Origin: Cyanobium sp. M30B3
Lineage (GTDB): Bacteria > Cyanobacteriota > Cyanobacteriia > PCC-6307 > Cyanobiaceae
DNA: 64,000 nt
NCBI GenBank assembly: GCA_018399015.1
Contig: CP073761.1
Coordinates: 124,001 to 188,000 of the forward strand
Direction: 5' to 3'
Shown here in pieces: positions 10,471-18,805 of this stretch. The notes below the pieces were generated by a model that made no database searches, had not been told where the DNA came from, and was given only the letters and a program-made list of their open reading frames with translations. Each line of letters begins with the position of its first letter. Positions within the stretch are counted from its first letter, which is position 1. Position numbers and translations under genes: made by a program.

Positions 10471-11579
10471 CAGGCATGGGCGCGCAGGTTCTCGGCTCCC
10501 TCCTGCACCGTGGCCTTGACGATCGCGTCATCCACCCCGAGCTCCTCGAGCACATCAAAGCCGTCCACCACGTAGCCGAAGGCGGCGTAGCGGCCGTCCA
10601 CCAGGTTCAGCCCCGCCGGGGTGAGTTCCGGTTCGTAGAGAAAAAAGAAGAACTGTGACGATCCGTCGTCGAGCTGTTCGTCGGAATGGGCCCAGCCCAG
10701 GGTGCCGAAGGTGGCGAAGGGCAGGATCGCTTCGGCCTTGAACCGGCCCAGATCCTCAAAGGTCTGGTTGTACACCGGCGCCGGGTCGCCGGGGATGCGG
10801 ATCTCCAGGGGCACGGTGCGTTCCTGGCCGCTCTTGGCGTCCACATAGCCCTGGGCGGGGCCCTTGGGATCGCCGGTCTGCAGCACATAGAAGTCTTCGG
10901 CCCTGGTGAAGGGCAGACCGTCGTAGAAGCCCTTCTGCACCAGATCCACAAAGGCACCGGCGGTGAGGGGTGCGTTGAAGCCGTCCACCACCGCCGTGAG
11001 ATCGCCCCGGGTGGTGCTGATGGTCACGGTGGCCCGGCCCAGCAACCTCGGCAGGGCGTCGTACTCACTGGGAATCGCATAGGGGAACTCGCCCACCAGC
11101 AGGCCTTCCGCCTCGCCGATGCTGCTCAGGGCCTGGCGGCGGGCCTCGAGGAAGGGATCCCGCAGGCGGCTGTCAGCTGCTGCTGACAGCTCCTGGAGCT
11201 GTTCCTGCAGCTGGTCGAGCAGGGAGCCGGCCCGTGGCTGGTCGGCGGCGCTGAACTGGCTGAGAATCTCGTTGCGGCGGCTGGCCAGCAGCGACTGGCT
11301 GCGCCGCACGCTGTTGGCCAGCGACGACCAGCGCTTGGCGCGCAGATCGTCGCTGGTGGCCTCCAGCCGGTGCTGCAGGTCCTGCAGCTGGGGTGCCTCC
11401 ACCGGCAGGGCATTGCGCAGGATCGCCGCCGGATCCTTCACCGCGTTGCCCTGGGGCAGGGCGGCCTGGGCCGGGGTGGCCAGGACCAGGCTCAGCAGGA
11501 TGCAGATCGCGGCCATGACGGCTGCCCCCGGCCTGCTGGGGATGGGTCGCTCTGCAGCGCGGACGTCCCGTTGTGCCAT
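10470..11579 (-). CDS. Secreted/lumenal cyclophilin-type peptidyl-prolyl isomerase (CYP38/TLP40-like)
   Basis: The 369 residues comprise a signal peptide (hydrophobic [12 protein letters not shown] ending in TPAQA, about residues 22-39), a helical N-terminal domain with repeated heptad-like Q, L and R stretches, and a C-terminal cyclophilin domain starting near residue 190 ([17 protein letters not shown], then [15 protein letters not shown] and GDPKG). This order matches the chloroplast CYP38/TLP40 family, which acts in the thylakoid lumen during photosystem II assembly; function here is inferred. The ATG at 11579 is chosen over upstream in-frame codons because these overlap efp; ATG 11516 is an alternative, right at the signal peptide. 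It is divergent from efp and coupled to thiL. Confidence 0.88.
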   Translation of the reverse strand: MAQRDVRAAERPIPSRPGAAVMAAICILLSLVLATPAQAALPQGNAVKDPAAILRNALPVEAPQLQDLQHRLEATSDDLRAKRWSSLANSVRRSQSLLASRRNEILSQFSAADQPRAGSLLDQLQEQLQELSAAADSRLRDPFLEARRQALSSIGEAEGLLVGEFPYAIPSEYDALPRLLGRATVTISTTRGDLTAVVDGFNAPLTAGAFVDLVQKGFYDGLPFTRAEDFYVLQTGDPKGPAQGYVDAKSGQERTVPLEIRIPGDPAPVYNQTFEDLGRFKAEAILPFATFGTLGWAHSDEQLDDGSSQFFFFLYEPELTPAGLNLVDGRYAAFGYVVDGFDVLEELGVDDAIVKATVQEGAENLRAHA

Positions 11580-11640
11580 GCCCAAGACACCTCTCTGGCC
11601 GGACTTTGGCACAGCTGCCCCGCTCCTGCCTGCTGCCCGG

Positions 11641-11669
11641 TTGGGGGCATCGGTAGCCAGTTCTACAAT
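11641..11669 (+). promoter_or_regulatory. Candidate sigma-70 promoter for efp
   Basis: TTGGGG (11641-11646), a 17-bp spacer and TACAAT (11664-11669) lie 22 bp upstream of the efp ATG. The -10 box is near consensus and the spacing ideal; the -35 box is weaker. The transcript leader would be very short. Confidence 0.5.
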
Positions 11670-11691
11670 CCGCCGGATCCGACACGCCGGA

Positions 11692-12252
11692 ATGATCTCC
11701 AGCAACGACTTTCGTACCGGTACCTCGATTGAGCTGGATGGCCAGGTCTGGCGGGTCGTTGAATTCCTGCACGTGAAGCCCGGCAAGGGCTCCGCCTTCG
11801 TGCGCACCAAGCTCAAGGCGGTGCAGAGCGGCAACGTGGTGGAGAAGACCTTCCGCGCCGGCGAGATGGTGCCCCAGGCCGTGCTCGAGAAGAGCACCCT
11901 GCAGCACACCTACATGGAGGGCGACGACTACGTGTTCATGGACATGGCCACGTACGAGGAGACCCGCCTCACCGCCAAGCAGATCGGTGACAGCCGCAAA
12001 TACCTCAAAGAAGGCATGGAGGTGAATGTGGTGGCCTGGAACGGCAAGCCCCTGGAGGTGGAGCTGCCCAATTCCGTGGTGCTGGAGATCACCCAGACCG
12101 ATCCCGGCGTGAAGGGCGACACGGCCACCGGTGGCACCAAGCCCGCCATCGTGGAGACCGGTGCCCAGGTGATGGTGCCCCTGTTCCTCTCGATCGGCGA
12201 GAAGATCAAGATCGACACCCGCACCGACAGCTACCTGGGTCGGGAGAACTGA
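11692..12252 (+). CDS. efp: Translation elongation factor P
   Basis: EF-P relieves ribosome stalling at polyproline stretches. The 186-residue protein has the KOW-like N-terminal domain with the tip loop KPGKGSAF (Lys32, the position modified in some bacteria), then two OB domains ending [10 protein letters not shown], full family length. The ATG at 11692 gives the standard N-terminus [10 protein letters not shown]. It is followed after 5 bp by accB; this efp-accB pair is a common cyanobacterial arrangement. Confidence 0.97.
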   Translation: MISSNDFRTGTSIELDGQVWRVVEFLHVKPGKGSAFVRTKLKAVQSGNVVEKTFRAGEMVPQAVLEKSTLQHTYMEGDDYVFMDMATYEETRLTAKQIGDSRKYLKEGMEVNVVAWNGKPLEVELPNSVVLEITQTDPGVKGDTATGGTKPAIVETGAQVMVPLFLSIGEKIKIDTRTDSYLGREN

Positions 12253-12257
12253 TCGCC

Positions 12258-12752
12258 ATGCAGCTCGACCACAGCCAGCTTGAGAAGCTCCTGGCCCTGC
12301 TGGGGGACAGCGACATCCAGGAATTCAAGCTGGAAGGCGACGACTTCCGGCTGGAAGTGCGCCGCAACCTGCCGGGTCCCATGGCCGCTGCCGTGATGGC
12401 GGCGCCGCTCCCGGCGGCGTTGCCCGCTCCCCAGCCAGCGGCAGCGGCTCCTGCCGCGATGGCCGAGGTGCCCTCAGCGCCACCACCGGTGGCGGCGGCC
12501 AGCCGCGGCGATCTGGTGGAGATCACCGCCCCGATGGTGGCCACCTTCTACCGCTCCCCGGCTCCGGGTGAGCCTGTGTTTGTGGAACCAGGCACCCGCA
12601 TCAGCGTGGGCCAGACCGTGTGCATTCTCGAGGCGATGAAGCTGATGAATGAACTCGAGGCCGAGGTGAGCGGCGAGGTGGTGGAGATCCTGGTGGAGAA
12701 CGGCACTCCCGTGGAGTTCGGCCAGGTGCTGATGCGGGTGCGTCCGGTCTGA
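12258..12752 (+). CDS. accB: Biotin carboxyl carrier protein of acetyl-CoA carboxylase
   Basis: AccB carries the biotin that is carboxylated by AccC and passes CO2 to acetyl-CoA at the first step of fatty acid synthesis. The 164 residues show a short N-terminal region, an Ala/Pro-rich mobile linker (about 40-80) and the biotinyl domain with EAMKLMNE, where Lys128 is the biotinylation site. It is 5 bp downstream of efp. A 19-bp tandem duplication lies just after its stop. Confidence 0.96.
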   Translation: MQLDHSQLEKLLALLGDSDIQEFKLEGDDFRLEVRRNLPGPMAAAVMAAPLPAALPAPQPAAAAPAAMAEVPSAPPPVAAASRGDLVEITAPMVATFYRSPAPGEPVFVEPGTRISVGQTVCILEAMKLMNELEAEVSGEVVEILVENGTPVEFGQVLMRVRPV

Positions 12753-12760
12753 TCGGAGCC

Positions 12761-12798
12761 AGCCTGATCCGCAGCATCCAGCCTGATCCGCAGCATCC
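12761..12798. repeat. Tandem 19-bp direct repeat, two copies
   Basis: AGCCTGATCCGCAGCATCC occurs at 12761-12779 and again, perfectly, at 12780-12798, in the short gap between accB and the convergent pdxA. It looks like a recent slippage or unequal duplication; no function is visible. Confidence 0.9.
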
Positions 12799-12816
12799 AG
12801 TCTGGGCTGCGTTGGC

Positions 12817-13842
12817 TCAGCCCAGTTCCCAGGCGGTTTCGATCGCCGCCACCATGCTCTCGGCCCGCGCCACCCCCTGGCCGGCGATGGTGAAGCCGGT
12901 GCCGTGGTCCGGGGAGGTGCGCAGGAAGGGCAGGCCCAGGGTGGTGTTCACGGCCGCGTCGAAGGCCAGCAGCTTCACCGGGATCAACCCCTGGTCGTGG
13001 TACAGCGCCAGATAGCCGTCTGGCCCTCCTGCTCCGCCCTGCCAGGCGGCTCCGGCGTCGAGCCAGCAGGTGTCGGGGGGGCGGGGGCCTTCCAGCACCA
13101 CGTCTGGATGGGCGACTCTCCAGGCGTCGAGGGCCGGCTCCAGCCACTCCAGCTCGTCGCGGCCCAGGCTGCCGGCCTCGCCGGCATGGGGGTTGAGGGC
13201 GGCCACCACCAGCCGCGGTGAGGCCTTGAACCGTCTGCAGAAGGCCAGCAGCAGCTCCAGCTTGCGCGCCACCAGCTCCGGACTCAGCTGCCGCGGCACC
13301 GCTGCCAGGGGGATGTGGGTGGTGGCCAGCAGGGTGTTGAGCCGCCAGTGGCCTGCGGGCGAGCGGGCGGTGAACAGCATGGCGGCCTCCGCCGCCCCCG
13401 CCAGCTCGGCCAGCCGTTCCGTCTGGCCCGGGTAGTGGTGGCCGGCGCGATGCCAGCTGGCCTTGGCGATCGGCGCCGTCACCAGGGCCCGGCAGTCCCC
13501 CCGTTGCACCAGGTCGGCTGCGGCACTGAGCCAGCGAAAGCTGGCCGCTCCGGCCACCGCAGTGCTGCGGCCGGAGCGCACCGAGTGGTCCAGGGGCAGG
13601 TCCACCATCTCCAGCTCAGCCGGATCGCGCAGGGGGGCGGTGGTGTGGGGACGCAGCTGGGCATAGCACTCCTCCAGCCAGTGCCGACAGCCCACCAGCA
13701 CCGGCTGCAGCGCGGCGGGCCAGGGCCGGGCCAGGGCCTTGAGCACCACTTCGGCGCCGATCCCGGCCGGGTCGCCCAGGCTGATGGCCAGCCGGGGGTT
13801 GATCGTGTTGGATGGGCTCTGGCTGCCGCTGGTGACTCCCAT
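12817..13842 (-). CDS. pdxA: 4-hydroxythreonine-4-phosphate dehydrogenase PdxA
   Basis: PdxA oxidises 4-phosphohydroxy-L-threonine in the DXP-dependent pathway to pyridoxal phosphate. The 341 residues include the opening LAISLGDPAGIGAEVVLKAL, the metal/substrate histidine regions (ALNPHAGEAG), and the C-terminal YHDQGLIPVK and GLPFLRTSPDHGTGFTIAG motifs that are diagnostic for the family. The ATG at 13842 shares two bases with the ATG of the divergent small gene at 13841. Confidence 0.95.
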   Translation of the reverse strand: MGVTSGSQSPSNTINPRLAISLGDPAGIGAEVVLKALARPWPAALQPVLVGCRHWLEECYAQLRPHTTAPLRDPAELEMVDLPLDHSVRSGRSTAVAGAASFRWLSAAADLVQRGDCRALVTAPIAKASWHRAGHHYPGQTERLAELAGAAEAAMLFTARSPAGHWRLNTLLATTHIPLAAVPRQLSPELVARKLELLLAFCRRFKASPRLVVAALNPHAGEAGSLGRDELEWLEPALDAWRVAHPDVVLEGPRPPDTCWLDAGAAWQGGAGGPDGYLALYHDQGLIPVKLLAFDAAVNTTLGLPFLRTSPDHGTGFTIAGQGVARAESMVAAIETAWELG

Positions 13843-14050
13843 GCTGCGCTGGTTGCTGCTGGTGGGGATGGTGCTGGGTCTGGCGACGGGTGTGCGCCGT
13901 GGCTGGATCGAGGTGCGCTGGGGCCGGTTTCTCCAGGATCTCGGCGTTCCCTTCGTGGCCGATCCTGGCCCGCCCGAGTGTCCGCCCGCTCAGCCTGGCT
14001 CCCCGGCCCCCTCCTCTTCGGCCAGGGAGGCACGGAACCCCTCCCTGTAG
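13841..14050 (+). CDS. Small membrane-anchored hypothetical protein
   Basis: A 69-residue reading frame: hydrophobic N-terminus MLRWLLLVGMVLGLATGV, then RRGWIEVRWGRFLQDLGVPF and a Pro/Ser-rich tail. I do not know a function. The RRGWIEVxW segment after a single membrane helix resembles a short conserved cyanobacterial hypothetical I recall beside pdxA, but this is memory and not a search result. Its 3' end overlaps the convergent epimerase-like gene by 61 bp, and its ATG overlaps the pdxA ATG, so the region before it is coding on the other strand. Confidence 0.5.
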   Translation: MLRWLLLVGMVLGLATGVRRGWIEVRWGRFLQDLGVPFVADPGPPECPPAQPGSPAPSSSAREARNPSL

Positions 14051-14910
14051 CTGGGGTAGCGCAGGCGGTAGCCGAGCTGCCGGCAGAGCAGGCGGTTGCT
14101 GGCCCGGCGGTTTTCGATCCAGAAGCTGCGGGCCATCGGGCTGAGCCTCGCCTCGATGTCCCGGTAGCGCTGCACCTCCGGCAGGCGGATCCCGAGCAGA
14201 TGGGCCGCGAACCCCAGGGATTCCGTCGAGGGGCAGGGGCAGTCGTCGCAGATGTTGACCACCGGCGGGCGTTGCGCTTCCGGCAGGGCGATGCAGTGGA
14301 GCAGGGCACCCACGATGTCGTCCACGTGCACCCGCGAGAACACCTGGCCGGGCTTGTGCACCAGCCGGCTGCTGCCCTGGCGCAGGCTCTCGAACGGGCA
14401 GCGGCCGGGGCCGTAGATCGCCGGCAGGCGGAACACCTGCAGCGGCAGCCCCGTGGCCTGCCAGGCCCGCTCGGCCGCCAGGCGGTGCTGGCTGCGGCCG
14501 GGGCGAGGCTTGAGGGGGCTGGTCTCGTCCACCCAGGCGCCGCCGCTGTCTCCGTAGACCCCGGTGGTGGAGAGGTAGCCGAGCCACTGCAGCGGCTGGC
14601 GGCGCAGCATGGGCTCCAGCAGGGGCAGCAGCGGATCGCCGCCCGGGCCATCGGGGCCGGCCGTGACCAGCACGTGGCTGATTCCCTCCAGCGCACCGGC
14701 GTCGCCGGCGACGCCGGTGGCGCTGTCCAGCTGCAGCCAGCCCAGCCCCGGTTCGGGCTGCCGCTGCTGGCGGCTGGTGAGCAGCACGTCAAACCCCTGG
14801 CGGGCCATGGCCCGGCCGAAGCGCAGGCCCGTGAAACCGCCGCCCAGCACCAGCAGCCGACCGGCGGGCTTGACAGTCGCCGGATTTAGGAGTACACCTG
14901 TATCACTCAC
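13990..14910 (-). CDS. NAD(P)-dependent epimerase/dehydratase-like protein (atypical SDR)
   Basis: The 306 residues begin with a Rossmann dinucleotide-binding loop (LLVLGGGFTGLRFGRAMARQG, glycines at about residues 23-28) and include the YLSTTGVYGDSGG region typical of extended SDR epimerases of the YeeZ type, and RLPAIYGPGR. The classical YxxxK is not evident; the AxERAW stretch stands in its place, as in YeeZ-like atypical SDRs. Substrate unknown. It lies between pdxA and the HNH gene on the minus strand. Confidence 0.8.
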   Translation of the reverse strand: MSDTGVLLNPATVKPAGRLLVLGGGFTGLRFGRAMARQGFDVLLTSRQQRQPEPGLGWLQLDSATGVAGDAGALEGISHVLVTAGPDGPGGDPLLPLLEPMLRRQPLQWLGYLSTTGVYGDSGGAWVDETSPLKPRPGRSQHRLAAERAWQATGLPLQVFRLPAIYGPGRCPFESLRQGSSRLVHKPGQVFSRVHVDDIVGALLHCIALPEAQRPPVVNICDDCPCPSTESLGFAAHLLGIRLPEVQRYRDIEARLSPMARSFWIENRRASNRLLCRQLGYRLRYPSYREGFRASLAEEEGAGEPG

Positions 14911-14933
14911 GTCTGTTCGTCATGGTTGGTCTG

Positions 14934-15170
14934 ATGCTCGCAGCTGGATCGATCCCGCTGCGCTCCCCGATCCCCGCGCTGCGGGCATGCCCCGCCGGTG
15001 GCGCCCTCCGCCTGCCGGCCCGCCGCCTGCGCCGCAGTGGGGGTCTTGTCCCTGCCCTGGTCTGCGGCGGGTTGCTGGCGGCAGCCCTGTGGATGGCCCC
15101 GGAAGCGCCCCAGGATCAGGCGGCCATCTGCCAGCGCCACAACGGCATGGCGGCCTGCCGGGTGTGGTGA
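14934..15170 (+). CDS. Short conserved hypothetical protein with C-terminal CQRHNGxxACRVW
   Basis: A 78-residue frame from ATG 14934 (an in-frame ATG also stands at 14922). It has an Arg/Pro-rich N-terminus, one hydrophobic helix (LVPALVCGGLLAAALWMAP) and a C-terminal tail AAICQRHNGMAACRVW with two cysteines. The tail pattern recalls a family of short cyanobacterial hypotheticals ending in ICxRxNxxxACxVW; function unknown. It is divergent from the epimerase-like gene and its 3' end overlaps the convergent HNH gene by 55 bp. Confidence 0.55.
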   Translation: MLAAGSIPLRSPIPALRACPAGGALRLPARRLRRSGGLVPALVCGGLLAAALWMAPEAPQDQAAICQRHNGMAACRVW

Positions 15171-15568
15171 GCACCGGCCTCGGCCGCCATGGGGTTGGCC
15201 GGCTGGCTGGCGGGATGCACCAGCTCCAGCAGCTTGAGGGCGAGGCGCAGATCCCCCTCGGTCCAGGCCCGGATGGCCATGGCGCGGCGAGGGTCGTAGA
15301 AGCTCTGCTGGCGATACCAGAAAAAGGCGTCGCAGTCGCTCTTGTGGCCATTGCAGGCCAGGCAGGCCGGCACACAATTTTCTGTCACGCTTGGCCCGCC
15401 CTGGCATTTGGGCCGCACGTGGTCGATCGATTCGGAGCGCTGGCCGCAGTAGATGCAGCAGTGGTTGGTGAGCTGATGCAGAGATTGGCGCCAGCGGCGC
15501 AATCGGAACTTGGGACAGAGATCTTCCAGGAAAACCCCATCGGAGGTTCGTCCGTCCATGGCCTGCAT
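15116..15568 (-). CDS. HNH endonuclease family protein
   Basis: A 150-residue protein with a zinc-stabilised HNH (beta-beta-alpha metal) fold: CIYCG near residue 38, SIDHVRPKCQGG with the general-base His, and NCVPACLACNGHK with the second CxxC and metal-binding Asn/His. The C-terminal 50 residues are not recognisable. Stand-alone HNH proteins of this type are common in cyanobacteria; the target is unknown. Its start is 50 bp from the divergent SNF2-type helicase. Confidence 0.85.
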   Translation of the reverse strand: MQAMDGRTSDGVFLEDLCPKFRLRRWRQSLHQLTNHCCIYCGQRSESIDHVRPKCQGGPSVTENCVPACLACNGHKSDCDAFFWYRQQSFYDPRRAMAIRAWTEGDLRLALKLLELVHPASQPANPMAAEAGAHHTRQAAMPLWRWQMAA

Positions 15569-15618
15569 GCACGTTGCTCGGCTGGTGCCAGTGTGGCGGC
15601 ATCTCCGCTGGTGACACT

Positions 15619-17232
15619 GTGTCGGCGGCTGCTATTTCGCCGCTGCGCTGCCTGTTGCGGCTAGGCCCCACCGGCCGCATCGAGGTGATCAGTCCCTACG
15701 ACGCCGTCACCCAGGCCCAGCTGCGCAGTGTGCGGCCGCGGGGCCGGTGGAATGGCCTGTCCCGCCACTGGGAGTTTCCGCTGGAGGCGGCGCCGGCGTT
15801 GCTGGGTCAGCTGGCCGGCCGCTTTCCACTGGATCCTGAGCTGGCGCAATGGCTGGCCTGGATGCGGCAGCCCCTGCCGCCGCTGCCGTCCCACCGGCAG
15901 CTGGTGAGGGCCGCCCAGCTGGAGCAGCCCCTGGAGGATGGCCGGCGGTTGTTCGCCCACCAGCGGGCCGCCGTGCGGTGGCTGCTGGCCCGCCGGGGGG
16001 CTGTGCTGGCCGATGCCATGGGCCTGGGCAAAACCCTCTCCGCCCTGGTGGCAGCCCGGGCCATGGTGCGTCTGGCGGACTGCCGCGTTGTGGTGCTGGC
16101 TCCCGTGGGCCTTCATGGCCACTGGCGCAGTGAGGCACTGGCCCTGGGGCTGCGGCTGGAGCTGCACAGCTGGGCTCGCCTCCCTGGGCACCTCCCCCCC
16201 GCCGGCACGGTGTTGATCGCCGATGAGGCCCACTTCGCCCAGAACCAGCGCACCCGCCGCTGCCAGGGGTTGCTGCGGCTTGCCCGCCACCCGCGGCTGC
16301 GGGCGATCTGGCTGCTCACCGGCACGCCGATGAAAAACGGCCGGCCCGTGCAGCTGTTCCCCCTGCTGGCGGCCATCGGCCATCCCCTCGCCCAGGACCA
16401 GCGCCGCTACGAGGAACTGTTCTGCCAGGGCCATTGGCGTGAGCGGGGCGGCCGCCGGCTGTGGCAGGCCAGTGGAGCCAGCCAGCTCCCCGAGTTGCAG
16501 CGTCTGATCCGGCCCCTGGTGCTGCATCGACGCAAGCAGGACTGTCTGGACCTGCCGCCCAAGCGGCGCCTGCTGCACCCCGTGGAGCTCGATCCCGACC
16601 AGGCCCAGGGCTTCGACCACCGCCTGGAGCGCAAGGTGCTCGACTACCGCCGCCGGGCGGCCCTGGGGGAGGTGCGCCGGGACGCCGAGGTGCTGGCGGT
16701 GTTCACGGCCCTGCGCCAGATCAGCTCCAGTTACAAACTGCCGGCCGCCGAGGCCCTGCTGGGGCCGCTGCTGGCCGCGGGTGAGCCCGTGGTGGTGTTC
16801 ACTGCCTTTCTGGCCAGTGCCCGGCTGCTGGTGGAGCGGCTGGGCCGCGGCTCGCTGCTCAACGGGGCCGTGCCGGTGGAGGAGCGCCAACGGCTGGTGG
16901 ATCGCTTCCAGGCCGGAGGCAGCGATCTGCTGGTGGCCACCTACGGCACCGGCGGCCTGGGGTTCACGCTGCATCGGGCGCGGCACGTGCTGCTGCTGGA
17001 GCGCCCCTGGACCCCGGGCGATGCCGAGCAGGCGGAGGACCGCTGTCACCGCATCGGCATGGCCAGCGGTCTCACCAGCCACTGGCTCCAGTTGGGTGTG
17101 GCCGACCAGCTGGTGGATTCCCTGATTGCCAGCAAGGCGGAGCGGATTGCCCTGGCCCTGCACCGGGGAGAGCAGCAGTTGCGGCGGCGGTCGCTGCCGG
17201 CCATGGTGCGCGAGCTGCTGCAGCGCTGGTGA
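15619..17232 (+). CDS. SNF2-family DNA helicase/translocase with HARP-like N-terminus
   Basis: About 537 residues. The N-terminus (SPYDAVTQAQLRSV, then GRWNGLSRHWEFPL) resembles the HARP substrate-recognition domain of SMARCAL1-type annealing helicases. It is followed by a SNF2 ATPase: motif I DAMGLGKTLSALVAA near residue 131, motif II DEAHF near 201, motif III LTGTPMKN, and C-terminal helicase motifs ATYGTGGLGFTL and ERPWTPGDAEQAEDRCHRIG. Such enzymes translocate on branched DNA and rewind it. The start is uncertain: GTG at 15619 is preferred, since TTG 15574 would lie 5 bp from the divergent HNH start. Confidence 0.85.
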   Translation: MSAAAISPLRCLLRLGPTGRIEVISPYDAVTQAQLRSVRPRGRWNGLSRHWEFPLEAAPALLGQLAGRFPLDPELAQWLAWMRQPLPPLPSHRQLVRAAQLEQPLEDGRRLFAHQRAAVRWLLARRGAVLADAMGLGKTLSALVAARAMVRLADCRVVVLAPVGLHGHWRSEALALGLRLELHSWARLPGHLPPAGTVLIADEAHFAQNQRTRRCQGLLRLARHPRLRAIWLLTGTPMKNGRPVQLFPLLAAIGHPLAQDQRRYEELFCQGHWRERGGRRLWQASGASQLPELQRLIRPLVLHRRKQDCLDLPPKRRLLHPVELDPDQAQGFDHRLERKVLDYRRRAALGEVRRDAEVLAVFTALRQISSSYKLPAAEALLGPLLAAGEPVVVFTAFLASARLLVERLGRGSLLNGAVPVEERQRLVDRFQAGGSDLLVATYGTGGLGFTLHRARHVLLLERPWTPGDAEQAEDRCHRIGMASGLTSHWLQLGVADQLVDSLIASKAERIALALHRGEQQLRRRSLPAMVRELLQRW

Positions 17233-17234
17233 AC

Positions 17235-17648
17235 TCAGGATCCGGAGGCAGCGGCCCTGTTTCCGTCCTCCCTGCAGAGCTGGGCTCTCACCGTCAGGTC
17301 GCTGCGCAACTGTGCGTCCAGGGCCCCTGCGGGCATGGAAGCGGCCAGTTCGATCGCCCTGCGCAGATCGGCGCAGGCTGCCCGGTCATCGCCCGCCAGG
17401 CTGTGCAGCAGATAGCGGTCGTTGAGGGGACCTGGATCCTTCGGGAACGCCGCCACCACCGCATTGCAGCTCTTCAGGCGCTCGTTGAGGTTGGCGAGGC
17501 TCAGCTCCCGCAGGCAGTCATCCCGGCGAAGGCCCTGCTCGGGCAGCGGGGCCTCCGCGCAACCGGTTCCCAACAGCGCCACAGCCAGCAGCAGCCAATA
17601 GCGCGCGCAGGCCTGCCGCCGCCCGGGATCAGGTGCCGTAGCGCTCAT
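17235..17648 (-). CDS. Putative lipoprotein with TPR-like region
   Basis: The 137 residues start with a lipoprotein signal (YWLLLAVALLGTGC, lipid-modified Cys near residue 30), then a helical region containing LNERLKSCNAVVAAFPKDPGPLNDRYLLHSLAGD that reads like a TPR-type hairpin pair. No recognised function. ATG 17648 is chosen because it places the signal peptide properly; its first codons overlap the 3' end of the upstream secreted-protein gene by 20 bp, suggesting one operon. Its stop is 2 bp from the convergent helicase stop. Confidence 0.75.
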   Translation of the reverse strand: MSATAPDPGRRQACARYWLLLAVALLGTGCAEAPLPEQGLRRDDCLRELSLANLNERLKSCNAVVAAFPKDPGPLNDRYLLHSLAGDDRAACADLRRAIELAASMPAGALDAQLRSDLTVRAQLCREDGNRAAASGS

Positions 17649-18069
17649 TGCGGGTGAGGCCTCCGGTCGGTTTGGCTGCTTCACCACTGCCCTCAGGCTG
17701 CTTGAAGAGGTCGCCCAGGTACCGGCCGCAATCCGGGAATTCCGTGGGGTTGTCCACCACGGCTTCCGTGATCAGCACCGCCGCGTGCTGGGGAGAGGTT
17801 CGGAACGGTCCATCCCCCTGGCGCTTGATCACGGCATAGGCGGCATCCCAGCTCACCAGGTGGGTGTTGCCGTTGTTGCGCATGAAGCAATAGATCTGGG
17901 CTCCTTTGGAGCCGACTTCCGACTGTCGGGTCCGGGCCTCCGCCCCGGCGGGCAGCAGCGGGCCTGCCATCAGGGCCAGGACCAGCGCCGTGACCACCTG
18001 CCGGTGCCAGGGGCGGCCTGCTCCGGCGGCATGGGGACGGTTGATCGACGCGGTGAGGCCCTGGCCCAT
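17629..18069 (-). CDS. Secreted conserved hypothetical protein
   Basis: About 146 residues: signal peptide (VVTALVLALMAGPLLPAGAEA), then a compact domain with YCFMRNNGNTHLVSWDAAYAVIK, TSPQHAAVLITEAVV and FPDCGRYLGDLF, containing two Cys that could pair. The YCFMR...SWxAAY pattern is familiar from a cyanobacteria-restricted family of unknown function (I believe DUF6554, not verified). ATG 18069 is preferred over a TTG 21 bp upstream. It overlaps the lipoprotein gene that follows on the same strand. Confidence 0.75.
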   Translation of the reverse strand: MGQGLTASINRPHAAGAGRPWHRQVVTALVLALMAGPLLPAGAEARTRQSEVGSKGAQIYCFMRNNGNTHLVSWDAAYAVIKRQGDGPFRTSPQHAAVLITEAVVDNPTEFPDCGRYLGDLFKQPEGSGEAAKPTGGLTRNERYGT

Positions 18070-18159
18070 GGCTTCAGGATCTGGAAGCAAGGCCCAAGCT
18101 ATCGATCGGGCCGGGCGGCGTCGAGGGTGTGATGGCCGGTCGGCGCTGGCGGGTGTCGT

Positions 18160-18675
18160 TCACCCCGGGGGACCGGCCTGGGGCACCACCAGCCGAACCA
18201 GCAGAGGCAGCACGATCAGCACGGTGATCAGGCGGATGGCGTGCAGGGCGGCCACGGAGGCGCCCACGCCGAATTCCGCCCCCACCAGGCTCATGCCACT
18301 GATTCCTCCCGGGGCGGCTCCGAGCAGGGCCACCACCGGATCGATGCCCAGCAGGCGACTGCAGAGCAGGGCAATCCCCAGGCCGGCGATCACCAGCGTC
18401 AGGGTGATCAGTAAGGCCGGTTTCCAGAGGTGACGCAGTTCCTGGAGGGCCGTTGCGGTGAGGCTGGTGCCGATCACGGTGCCGATGGCGATTTCCAGCA
18501 CGGTGCGAGTGCCCGCAGGCCAGGTCACGGGCTCCACCCGGCCACTCAGACTCAGGGCTCCTGCTGCCAGCAGGGCGCCTGCCAGCGGGGCGGCGGGAAT
18601 GCCGGTGCGCATGGCTAGCAGTCCCCCGCCGATGCCCGCCAGGAGCACGAACGGTAAGTTCCAGGGTGTGGTCAT
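18160..18675 (-). CDS. AbrB-family membrane protein (PF05145-type)
   Basis: A 171-residue integral membrane protein with five or six hydrophobic segments and the glycine-rich signature LLGAAPGGISGMSLVG. This is one half of the AbrB/'ammonia monooxygenase' membrane family; the E. coli AbrB has a duplicated version of this module, so this is a single-module, short form. No transport substrate can be named. The family name is unrelated to the AbrB DNA-binding regulators. Confidence 0.8.
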   Translation of the reverse strand: MTTPWNLPFVLLAGIGGGLLAMRTGIPAAPLAGALLAAGALSLSGRVEPVTWPAGTRTVLEIAIGTVIGTSLTATALQELRHLWKPALLITLTLVIAGLGIALLCSRLLGIDPVVALLGAAPGGISGMSLVGAEFGVGASVAALHAIRLITVLIVLPLLVRLVVPQAGPPG

Positions 18676-18805
18676 CCACCCATTCTCGCCGCGATCCAGC
18701 TGCGAGGGAGCTGGGATGCAGCTGCGATCAAGGGGAGGTCAGTGCAACTCCCATCTTGGCCGGGGTCGAAATGTGTGTTGTCATCGGCATCATGTCCCAT
18801 CTGCC

